This document shows positions 1-5,284 of a stretch of DNA of 5,284 nt, one piece after another. Position numbers and translations under genes: made by a program. A model generated the notes under the pieces. The model was not told where the DNA came from, searched no databases, and was given only the letters and a program-made list of their open reading frames with translations. The DNA is taken from contig DAOVTG010000184.1 of NCBI GenBank assembly GCA_030633185.1, positions 1 through 5,284 of the forward strand. The letters run 5' to 3'. The DNA comes from Deltaproteobacteria bacterium (GTDB taxonomy: Bacteria; Desulfobacterota; Anaeroferrophillalia; Anaeroferrophillales; Tharpellaceae). The first letter of the stretch is position 1. Every line of letters starts with the position of its first letter.

Positions 1-984
1 AACAACATGGTCAACCGCACCGATTTTAACCGCCTCTTTGGGCATCCCATAGACAACGCAGGAGGCCTCATCCTGGGCAAAGGTTACGGCCCCGGCATCT
101 TTCATCTCACTCATTCCTCGAGCTCCATCGGATCCCATACCGGTCAGGATTACGCCTATAGCATTAGCCCCGACATAACGCGCCACGGAACGAAAAAGGG
201 GATCGACCGCCGGTCGCTGATAATGAATCATGGGCCCGGTTTTCACATTCACCAGATAACGAGCCCCACTGCGGCGCATGATCATATGAAAATTTCCCGG
301 AGCCAGCAAGGCCCGACCGGGACGCACGACATCACCATCCTCGGCCTCCTTGACCTCAATCTGACACAGCTCATTAAGACGCTCGGCAAAAGCGTAGGTA
401 AAATTGGCCGGCATATGTTGAACCATGACAATCCCCGGCGCATTGAGCGGAAGCTGGGTCAAAAAAGCTTTCAAGGCCTCGGTTCCACCGGTTGATGAGC
501 CTACCGCAATAACTTTATTCGTCGTCTCACTCAACGCCGCCAGACGCTTTCCGGTAAACTTAGTCAAATCGATCTTCCAGGCCCTTTCAGTGACATCAAT
601 CAAAGAGGCCGCCCGAATTTTTTCCGCCAGCTGCTGGCCCATATCGCCAACACTGTAAGCCTCACCAGGTTTAGACAGAACCTCAACCGCCCCCGATTCC
701 ATCGCTTCAAGAGCAACCTTGCCGCCTTTGCGGGTCAAAGAGCTGACAATAATCACCGGCATCGGAAAATGTTTCATCAACTTGCGCAAGAATGTCAGCC
801 CGTCCATCCGCGGCATCTCAATATCAAGCGTAATCACATCAGGACGTAAAGCCACAATTTTATCCCGGGCGACATAAGGATCCGGGGCAGTACCAACCAC
901 CTCAATATCCCGTTCTTTGGCCAACTCCCTGGTAAAAACCTGGCGCACCATGGCTGAATCATCTACAATCAGAACCTTAATCAT
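1..984 (-). CDS. cheB: Chemotaxis methylesterase/deamidase CheB (3' end outside window)
   Basis: CheB hydrolyses receptor glutamyl methyl esters and deamidates glutamines; phosphorylation by CheA activates it, giving feedback in adaptation. The reading frame is open from the ATG at 984 to the left edge (328 codons, no stop), so roughly the last 20-30 residues are missing. Residues 1-105 or so form a receiver: VDDSAMVRQ (7-15), D54 in LDIEMPRMDG (53-62), S81-S82 and K105 in LSKPG. A linker leads to the methylesterase domain with the catalytic triad S164 (AVGSSTGGTEAL, 160-171), H190 (VQHMP, 188-192) and D286 (LTGMGSDGARGM, 280-291); these numbers equal those of Salmonella CheB. RPAVDPLF (257-264) and YGMPKEA (312-318) are also typical. 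It starts 3 nt after cheX with only a weak GGTGGA site, so translation is probably coupled. Confidence 0.97.
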   Translation of the reverse strand, partial: MIKVLIVDDSAMVRQVFTRELAKERDIEVVGTAPDPYVARDKIVALRPDVITLDIEMPRMDGLTFLRKLMKHFPMPVIIVSSLTRKGGKVALEAMESGAVEVLSKPGEAYSVGDMGQQLAEKIRAASLIDVTERAWKIDLTKFTGKRLAALSETTNKVIAVGSSTGGTEALKAFLTQLPLNAPGIVMVQHMPANFTYAFAERLNELCQIEVKEAEDGDVVRPGRALLAPGNFHMIMRRSGARYLVNVKTGPMIHYQRPAVDPLFRSVARYVGANAIGVILTGMGSDGARGMSEMKDAGAVTFAQDEASCVVYGMPKEAVKIGAVDHVV

Positions 985-987
985 CGA

Positions 988-1452
988 CTACTGTCCACCC
1001 GTTCCGGAGAGATTTCGAATCCCAACCAGCAGAACCCCCTCGTCGGAAGCATAAATAAATTTTTCCACACAACCATCTAGACTTACAGCCGTCAGAGAGT
1101 CACCCAAAACGGTCGGTATCCCGAGCTCAAGACGAACCTCAGGATCGCAGATATTGACCAGATTACCGGCTACCATATTGCCAATTTCCTTGAGAACATC
1201 CTGGCGCTGGGCAAGATTTACGACCTCTTGATCAAGACCCATAAAGTCTGCAGCAATCTGTTGCAACAACCTCGATTGAGCCAGAAATTCAAGCTCACAG
1301 CTAAAATCGGAACCCTTGATGACCACCCCGGCCCCAATAAAATCAGCGCTTTTTGGTAAAGCCCCGGATTTAGGTTCCAGGAAAATAAAAAACATGGTCT
1401 CTAATACTTCAGAAATCACATTCGTCAGATTCTGACAGATCTTCTCCAGCAT
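988..1452 (-). CDS. cheX: CheX-type CheY-P phosphatase
   Basis: CheX belongs to the CheC/CheX/FliY family, which removes the phosphoryl group from CheY-P to end the signal. The 154-residue length fits CheX (about 155) and is short for CheC (about 200). The single phosphatase helix carries the family signature D-x3-E-x2-N as D85, E89 and N92 (DVLKEIGNMVAGN, 85-97), with the later proline of the motif at P113 in GIPTV. CheC normally has two such helices, and only one is seen here. The start at 1452 is set by AGGAGG with 8-nt spacing and an in-frame stop just upstream; it makes a 44-nt overlap with the cheY 3' end. The gene ends with TAG 3 nt before cheB. Adjacent cheY is the obvious substrate. 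Family assignment is firm; the phosphatase activity is inferred from the retained Glu and Asn. Confidence 0.9.
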   Translation of the reverse strand: MLEKICQNLTNVISEVLETMFFIFLEPKSGALPKSADFIGAGVVIKGSDFSCELEFLAQSRLLQQIAADFMGLDQEVVNLAQRQDVLKEIGNMVAGNLVNICDPEVRLELGIPTVLGDSLTAVSLDGCVEKFIYASDEGVLLVGIRNLSGTGGQ

Positions 1453-1834
1453 TTTCTTCTCCTCCTAAAATCTCGACCAACAAGGCTTTAATATCTTCCG
1501 GACGAAAAGGTTTCTTTATATAACCGGCCGCGCCCATTGCTAGAGCCCCGGAAACCACCTCATCCCGGGATTCAGTGGTGATCATAACCACCGGCATGGC
1601 TTCAGTCATCGGGTTACCTTTTATTTTTTTAAGCAGTTCGATGCCGTCCATTTCCGGCATATGAATGTCAGTCAAGATCACATCGGCCCAGAAATCCTCA
1701 AGTTTAGCCAAAGCCTCCAAACCGTTACCGGCTTCCGCTATCTCACCAACATCAAAACCGGACATGGTGATCACCTTTTTGACAATCGCCCGCATTGACA
1801 TCGAATCGTCAACCACTAATATATTATACGCCAT
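1409..1834 (-). CDS. cheY: Single-domain response regulator CheY with acidic C-terminal tail
   Basis: CheY is phosphorylated by CheA and carries the signal to the flagellar switch or another output. The receiver domain covers about residues 3-123 with all key residues: acidic pair D9-D10 in VVDDS, phospho-acceptor D56 in LTDIHMP (54-60), T86 in MITTE, the aromatic switch Y105 and K108 in GYIKKPF (104-110). There is no output domain. After the receiver comes an 18-residue tail rich in Glu, Asp and Ser (124-141) that ordinary CheY proteins of about 120 residues lack. The tail's codons contain the cheX ribosome-binding site, and residues 128-141 overlap the start of cheX in another frame. The start is fixed by a strong AGGAGGG site. 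Its place next to cheX and with cheA/W/R/D/B supports a chemotaxis CheY over a generic receiver. Confidence 0.94.
   Translation of the reverse strand: MAYNILVVDDSMSMRAIVKKVITMSGFDVGEIAEAGNGLEALAKLEDFWADVILTDIHMPEMDGIELLKKIKGNPMTEAMPVVMITTESRDEVVSGALAMGAAGYIKKPFRPEDIKALLVEILGGEENAGEDLSESDECDF
1461..1466 (-). promoter_or_regulatory. Ribosome-binding site of cheX, inside cheY
   Basis: The coding strand reads AGGAGG, then 8 nt, then the ATG at 1452. An in-frame TAG (1467-1465) overlaps the upstream edge of this site, so cheX cannot start further upstream. Together these fix the cheX start and prove that the cheX initiation region sits within the cheY reading frame, where it encodes part of L123-G124-G125. 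Confidence 0.88.
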
Positions 1835-1839
1835 AAATT

Positions 1840-1846
1840 CCCTCCT
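1840..1846 (-). promoter_or_regulatory. Strong ribosome-binding site of cheY
   Basis: The coding strand reads AGGAGGG followed by AATTT and the ATG at 1834, a near-ideal Shine-Dalgarno at 5-nt spacing. It lies in the only appreciable intergenic gap of the operon (1835-1887, 53 nt). That gap holds no convincing -35/-10 promoter or terminator that I can see. Confidence 0.85.
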
Positions 1847-1887
1847 AAACCGGCAGAGCCAGAAACAAACGGTTCAACAGCCTTCAT

Positions 1888-2748
1888 TCAATCGTCACCG
1901 ACACCGGCTATATCGCAGGTTTTTTCCATCTCTATCTGAAAAAGAAGAAGCAATTTCTCCAGATCTTTCGCCTCAATCTTTAATTTTTTCAACAACAGAG
2001 CATGTCCGCGACAGGCCAGGCCGTCAACCCCTGTACCATAACCGACCATCACCACAAGGTTGTTGGCCAAAGCCACCAACTCAACTAAAAGCCGAAACTC
2101 TTTCGGAGAATGGGAAGGGTCATGGTGAAAAGCGATCGCCGCAATGATTTCCGGAGGAAATTCCCATTTCTCCGCAATCTTACCGCCAATTTCGGCATGA
2201 TCAAAACCTAAAATCTCTTTTTCAGCCTCCTGGAAAGAGGACTTCCCGTTATCTACCTTGGACTCTATAGCCTGATACTCCTCAATGACAAAAGCACTTA
2301 AAACGACCTTACCAACATCGTGCAACAGAGCCGAGGTAAAAACCACGTTTTCATCAATTTTAAGACGCAAGTAACGACATAAAACCTGGCTCATCACGGC
2401 CGTAGCCAAAGCATGACGCCAGAGTTCATTGGCAAATACGGCATACCCCTCATTGGGTTTTTCATAAATTTTATTGGCCGCGCCTGAAAGGAGCAACCGG
2501 CGCATCTGATCAGCCCCAAGATAGACAACCGCCTCTTTCAGGGAAGAAACCTTGCGCGGCAAACCGAAATAGGCCGAGTTACAGAGTTTAAGAATGTTTG
2601 CGGTAACCGCCTGATCAACCTTTAAGATATCCACCAGACCGGAGACCTCATATTCAGGTTCCGCCAGTTCCTGCATGGCTCGCTGCACAACCTGGGGAAA
2701 GGGCGGCATCTCATCGACTGCGGCAATGATCTCTTCCATCAAGCTCAT
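1888..2748 (-). CDS. HDOD-domain signalling protein
   Basis: The 286-residue product is recognisable as an HDOD domain (a relative of HD phosphohydrolases found in bacterial signalling proteins). The N-terminal part has MPPFPQVVQRAM (14-25), then ILKVDQAVTANILKLCNSA (41-59) and FGLP (61-64), all typical of the family. HD-type residues are kept: LWRHALATA (109-117, H112), LLHDVGK (141-147, H143-D144), FDHAEIGG (182-189, H184) and FHHDP (207-211). Many HDOD proteins keep these without known phosphodiesterase activity, so catalysis should not be assumed. There is no receiver, GGDEF or EAL domain attached and no signal peptide or membrane segment. The first ATG overlaps the cheD stop (ATGA) with AAGGGA about 10 nt upstream; Met4 is a possible alternative start. 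The exact role within the chemotaxis system is unknown; signal output or regulation of expression are possibilities. Confidence 0.93.
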   Translation of the reverse strand: MSLMEEIIAAVDEMPPFPQVVQRAMQELAEPEYEVSGLVDILKVDQAVTANILKLCNSAYFGLPRKVSSLKEAVVYLGADQMRRLLLSGAANKIYEKPNEGYAVFANELWRHALATAVMSQVLCRYLRLKIDENVVFTSALLHDVGKVVLSAFVIEEYQAIESKVDNGKSSFQEAEKEILGFDHAEIGGKIAEKWEFPPEIIAAIAFHHDPSHSPKEFRLLVELVALANNLVVMVGYGTGVDGLACRGHALLLKKLKIEAKDLEKLLLLFQIEMEKTCDIAGVGDD

Positions 2749-3227
2749 AACTCAACCATCCCTTTCTTGGAAATTTTCAGGTTTATTTTACCATCCTCAA
2801 TCTGCATATACATGGTCCTGTTACAATTGCCGCCGACATCCTCACCGTCAACCATAACATTATTCTTCCAAAACATTTTACGCAAAATTGCGTAATTGCG
2901 TTTACCGATATTAAAGGTGCCAGCCGCATCCATAATCTGGCTGCCGCCAGCAACCTTGATAATCAGCCGTTTTTTATCGGCTCCCAACCTGTAGCACTGC
3001 TTAAATAATAAAGGAATACCTTTATTAGCGAACATAGCCGGATTCTTTTCCGCCTTTTCCTGGTTTATTGATGAATCCGGCAGCATATAGTGTAACATCC
3101 CGCCAATCCTGGCTACCGGATCATAGATGGCAAGACCGATACATGAACCAAGTGAGTAGGTGACCAGAGTATCCTCTGGATTATTGCTGACCTTAAGATC
3201 TGCAATTCCGATCGTAACCAGAGACAT
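2745..3227 (-). CDS. cheD: Chemoreceptor glutamine deamidase CheD
   Basis: CheD deamidates specific receptor glutamines to glutamates; in Bacillus and Thermotoga it also binds CheC and stimulates that phosphatase. The 160-residue product has the expected Cys-His-Thr active-site set: C29 in SLGSCIGLA (25-33), H46 in GGMLHYMLP (42-50) and T23 just before the cysteine. This matches the order and spacing of T23/C29/H46-type residues in Thermotoga CheD (T21, C27, H44). Other family segments are KVAGGSQIM (91-99) and FNIGKRN (105-111). The ATG at 3227 overlaps the cheR stop and has AGGA at 3238-3241, 10 nt upstream. The stop overlaps the next gene as ATGA. No CheC is encoded in the window, only a CheX, so whether CheD has a regulatory partner here is unclear. 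Confidence 0.96.
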   Translation of the reverse strand: MSLVTIGIADLKVSNNPEDTLVTYSLGSCIGLAIYDPVARIGGMLHYMLPDSSINQEKAEKNPAMFANKGIPLLFKQCYRLGADKKRLIIKVAGGSQIMDAAGTFNIGKRNYAILRKMFWKNNVMVDGEDVGGNCNRTMYMQIEDGKINLKISKKGMVEL

Positions 3228-4060
3228 CAGCCCTTTTTCCTGTAGAGTGAAGGTTGAACATAAACGAGATCGTGCTTGACATTGGTCAGACTTTCCGAAT
3301 GACCAATCATGAGATAACCGCCGGGATTGAGAAAGGAGCTGAATTTTCTGACCAACTGTCCCTGGGTTTGACGGTCAAAATAGATCATAACATTACGACA
3401 GAAAATACAGTCAAACGTTCCTTTGAAAGGAAAATCATGCATCAGGTTCAAATGGGAAAATTTAATATATGAAGCCAGTTTCTCATGAACCCGAAAACGG
3501 CTGCCGTCCCGGCTGCCGGTGAAATATTTTTTCATCAAGACTCCGGAAACATTTCGCAAACGCTCCTGGTCATAAACCCCCTTGCGAGCATGACTCAAAA
3601 CATTGGTCGAAATATCGGTCGCCAGAATCCGAAAATCCTGTTTTTCCAAAGCCATATTTTCGGCAAAAGTTATAGCCAAGGTGTAAGGCTCTTCACCGGT
3701 CGAGCAACCCGCTGACCAGATCCTGATTTTCCTCTTCAACTCCCCTTTTTTAGTTGATTCAAGCTCCGGGATAACCGTGGCGATGAGAAAATCAAAATGC
3801 TTGTCTTCACGAAAAAAATAGGTAACATTAGTCGAAATAGCATCAAGCAGATTAACAATCTCCTGCTCATTATCATGACCATTGTAGATGAGATCAAAAT
3901 AATCCTCATAATTATCAAGCCCTAAAGAGCGCAAACGCTTGGCCAACCGTGAATGAACCAGATCGCGTTTATTCTCGTTCAAGGTTATACCGCAACGCTG
4001 ATAAACAAAGTCGCAAAACCGGACAAAATCCCGGTCGCTAATTTTATCCAAACCAATCAT
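3227..4060 (-). CDS. cheR: Chemotaxis protein methyltransferase CheR
   Basis: CheR uses S-adenosylmethionine to methylate glutamates in the cytoplasmic adaptation region of chemoreceptors, giving sensory adaptation opposite to CheB. The product is 277 residues, a normal length. It has the all-alpha CheR N-terminal domain (about 1-75) and a SAM-dependent methyltransferase domain. Visible motifs are TNVTYFFRE (77-85), the SAM-binding AGCSTGEEPYTLA (117-129), ATDIS (147-151), CRNVMIYFD (221-229) and GGYLMIGHSESL (247-258). No C-terminal TPR or receptor-binding pentapeptide is present. It starts 9 nt after cheW with a poor ribosome-binding site, so translation is probably coupled to cheW. Its TGA shares one base with the cheD ATG (TGATG). 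Confidence 0.97.
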   Translation of the reverse strand: MIGLDKISDRDFVRFCDFVYQRCGITLNENKRDLVHSRLAKRLRSLGLDNYEDYFDLIYNGHDNEQEIVNLLDAISTNVTYFFREDKHFDFLIATVIPELESTKKGELKRKIRIWSAGCSTGEEPYTLAITFAENMALEKQDFRILATDISTNVLSHARKGVYDQERLRNVSGVLMKKYFTGSRDGSRFRVHEKLASYIKFSHLNLMHDFPFKGTFDCIFCRNVMIYFDRQTQGQLVRKFSSFLNPGGYLMIGHSESLTNVKHDLVYVQPSLYRKKG

Positions 4061-4061
4061 A

Positions 4062-4075
4062 GAGTATACCTACTC
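4062..4075 (-). promoter_or_regulatory. Small inverted repeat at the cheW/cheR junction
   Basis: On the coding strand GAGTA-GGTA-TACTC forms a perfect 5-bp stem with a 4-nt loop. It contains the cheW stop codon (TAG, 4072-4070) and ends one base before the cheR start codon (4060). The only Shine-Dalgarno-like bases for cheR (AGG) straddle the stem and loop. It could limit cheR initiation unless ribosomes finishing cheW melt it. Such a short stem may also be chance, and no U-tract follows, so it is not a terminator. Confidence 0.3.
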
Positions 4076-4594
4076 AACATCTTCACTTACCTCATCCGAT
4101 GATTCTTCCGTAATCCGATCCTCTGAACAGACCCGATCGATATCAAGAAGGATAACCACCTTATCTTCAAATTTCCCCAATCCTTTGATACTATCTTGAC
4201 TGACCGCGGAAGAGAAAAGCGGAGCTTTTTCGATCTGCTCATCCCGCAAGTTGACCACGGCATCGACGGCATCGACAACGATACCCATGGCAACAAAACC
4301 AGCCTCACCGGTGATCTCAACGACAATGATACAAGTTCGAGCATCATATTCCCGCATCGGCAAAGCAAATCGCCGACGCAGATCGGCCACCGGTATAACC
4401 TTACCCCGCAGGTTAATCACCCCGATCAGGTACGCTTCAGCTCCGGGCACCTTGGTCACTTCCTGGATCCCGATAATCTCTCTGACCTTAAGAATATCAA
4501 GACCATACAACTCATCGGCAAGATGAAAGCTTAGATACTTATTCTCATTTCCGGAAGCTATTTCACCTTCCGTAACTCTGGATTGCTCTTCCAT
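4070..4594 (-). CDS. cheW: Chemotaxis adaptor protein CheW
   Basis: CheW is a cytoplasmic scaffold that links chemoreceptors to the P5 domain of CheA. The 174-residue product is one CheW domain (about residues 18-157) with short charged ends. The hallmark segment GVINLRGKVIPVADLR lies at about 58-73, including the NLRG motif whose arginine (R63) corresponds to the conserved receptor/CheA-interface arginine. Other family features are YGLDILKVREI (30-40) and VDAVDAVVNL (107-116). The last 18 or so residues are strongly acidic and probably disordered. The ATG at 4594 is preceded by AGGG (4601-4604) with a 6-nt gap, which supports this start. It lies 21 nt after cheA and 9 nt before cheR. There is no receiver domain, so this is CheW and not CheV. 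Confidence 0.96.
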   Translation of the reverse strand: MEEQSRVTEGEIASGNENKYLSFHLADELYGLDILKVREIIGIQEVTKVPGAEAYLIGVINLRGKVIPVADLRRRFALPMREYDARTCIIVVEITGEAGFVAMGIVVDAVDAVVNLRDEQIEKAPLFSSAVSQDSIKGLGKFEDKVVILLDIDRVCSEDRITEESSDEVSEDVE

Positions 4595-4615
4595 ATTAAA
4601 CCCTATACTTTTCCA

Positions 4616-5284
4616 TCAACGCTTAAACAAACCGGCAACGTCTAAAATCAGACCGACGCGGCCATCCCCCATAATTGCTCCACCGGCAATGCCGGGCAGA
4701 TCTTTGAGCCGCTCACCAAGACTTTTAATAACGATCTCCTGTTTTCCAACCAGCTCATCGACCAATAGACAGAACTGCTCACCTTCATGCTCTACGACCA
4801 CCACCAGAGCCTCCCAGGGATTAGTCGTCTGGGCTTCACTATTAAAGACCTGATGCAGACGAACCAGAGGCAGAAGATGGTCTCGCACCTTGATCAGCTC
4901 ACCCTGCCCTTGAACCGTATGGTACTGCTCTTTCAAAGGACGCAGAGATTCAACCACATTGAGGGTCGGGACAATATATCGTTCATGCCCGACGATCACT
5001 ACCATACCGTCAATAATCGCCAATGTCAACGGCACTTTAATGGATACAACCGAGCCTTGCCCGGAGGTTGAATCAACCTCGACCACACCGCGCAGTTTTT
5101 CGATCGCTTTTTTCACCACATCCATACCAACCCCGCGGCCCGAGACATCGGTAATTTTATCAGCCGTCGAAAACCCGGGGGCCAGGATCAGGTTATAAAG
5201 TTCCTGGTCGGCAGGCTGATCGCTTTCATTGATCAGACCCTTCTCAAGCGCTTTCTGCCTGATTTTTTCAACATTCAGACCGCG
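4616..5284 (-). CDS. cheA: Chemotaxis histidine kinase CheA, C-terminal part (5' end outside window)
   Basis: CheA autophosphorylates on a histidine in response to receptor state and passes the phosphoryl group to CheY and CheB; it works in the membrane-bound receptor array. Only the last 223 codons are here. The visible part opens inside the ATP-binding domain: it starts with RGL, the tail of the DxGxGL G1 box. An F box follows (FSTADK, about residues 38-43), then a G2 box (GRGVGMD, about 49-55). From about residue 84 to the end lies the CheW-like P5 regulatory domain, beginning near LTLAIIDGM and ending GLFKR before TGA. The ATG at 5125 is only the Met inside the G2 box and is not a start. 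The Hpt, P2 and dimerisation domains are off the right edge. It is followed 21 nt later by cheW, its usual partner. No frameshift or missing motif is seen in the visible part. Confidence 0.97.
   Translation of the reverse strand, partial: RGLNVEKIRQKALEKGLINESDQPADQELYNLILAPGFSTADKITDVSGRGVGMDVVKKAIEKLRGVVEVDSTSGQGSVVSIKVPLTLAIIDGMVVIVGHERYIVPTLNVVESLRPLKEQYHTVQGQGELIKVRDHLLPLVRLHQVFNSEAQTTNPWEALVVVVEHEGEQFCLLVDELVGKQEIVIKSLGERLKDLPGIAGGAIMGDGRVGLILDVAGLFKR

Larger units (their letters stand above)
1..5284 (-). other. Chemotaxis operon cheA-W-R-D-HDOD-cheY-X-cheB
   Basis: All eight genes share one strand, with gaps of at most 53 nt and three overlaps (1, 4 and 44 nt). No internal promoter or terminator is evident. 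This supports one transcript reading leftwards. Both ends are cut by the window, so operon borders, receptors and the output (flagella, pili or other) cannot be determined from this sequence. Confidence 0.88.

Noticed and set aside
7..495. Plus-strand reading frame of 162 codons
   Set aside because: It lies antisense to the cheB methylesterase domain, whose catalytic residues are all intact. Its translation resembles no family I know and it has no good ribosome-binding site.
988..1395. A later cheX start at Met20 that would avoid the overlap with cheY
   Set aside because: It would delete the first helix of the CheX fold, while the ATG at 1452 has an AGGAGG site at 8 nt.
988..1452. Assignment as CheC rather than CheX
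   Set aside because: Length is 154 residues and only one D-x3-E-x2-N phosphatase helix is visible, whereas CheC is longer and usually has two.
1835..1887. Possible hairpin (AACCG...CGGTT) or promoter in the HDOD-cheY gap
   Set aside because: The arms are 5 bp with a 17-nt loop, there is no U-tract, and no paired -35/-10 elements were found. The downstream arm also adjoins the cheY ribosome-binding site, which is explained by coding needs.
1665..2147. Plus-strand reading frame of 160 codons
   Set aside because: It runs antisense across cheY, the intergenic gap and the HDOD 3' end. Its composition is low in normal domain character, so it is a shadow of the minus-strand genes.
4196..4534. Overlapping plus-strand frames opposite cheW
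   Set aside because: Both are antisense to the conserved CheW domain and show no recognisable motifs.
4616..5125. A separate short CheW-like gene starting at 5125
   Set aside because: The frame is open upstream to the window edge, and the upstream residues encode the CheA F and G2 boxes. The ATG is an internal Met of the G2 box, so this is cheA.
1..5284. A wholly new defence, mobile or secretion system
   Set aside because: Every base outside short gaps is explained by known chemotaxis families and one HDOD protein. No repeats, integrase, transposase, CRISPR or RNA gene was found.

Overview
The window holds an uninterrupted run of eight protein-coding genes, all on the minus strand and read from right to left. 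Together they form most of a bacterial chemotaxis (chemosensory) operon. In transcription order they are: the 3' part of cheA (enters at 5284), cheW, cheR, cheD, an HDOD-domain gene, cheY, cheX, and cheB, which runs off the left edge about 20-30 codons before its expected end. No tRNA, rRNA, mobile element, CRISPR array or clear transcription terminator was seen. No stretch without a gene is longer than 53 bases.

The genes are packed tightly. The junctions are cheA-cheW 21 nt, cheW-cheR 9 nt, cheR/cheD 1-nt overlap (TGATG), cheD/HDOD 4-nt overlap (ATGA), HDOD-cheY 53 nt, cheY/cheX 44-nt overlap, and cheX-cheB 3 nt. This points to one polycistronic transcript with translational coupling. The promoter and any receptor, cheA 5' end or motor genes lie outside the window. 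The longest plus-strand reading frames are antisense shadows of these genes.

The parts make a full signalling and adaptation circuit. CheA (kinase) and CheW (adaptor) couple to receptors. CheR methylates receptors, CheB demethylates or deamidates them under phosphorylation control, and CheD deamidates receptor glutamines. CheY carries the phosphoryl signal and CheX is the likely CheY-P phosphatase. The key catalytic residues that I know and that fall inside the window are present in every gene. The unusual member is the HDOD protein, embedded between cheD and cheY and translationally coupled to cheD; its role is not known from sequence.

The combination of CheX, CheD and an HDOD protein in one operon, with a base composition near half GC, suggests a deltaproteobacterium-type organism (Desulfobacterota, perhaps Desulfuromonadia-like). 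That is an inference from gene content, not a phylogenetic result. I see no evidence of a wholly new system. The most notable points are the cheY/cheX overlap, which gives CheY an acidic tail written over the CheX N-terminus, and the HDOD gene inside the operon.
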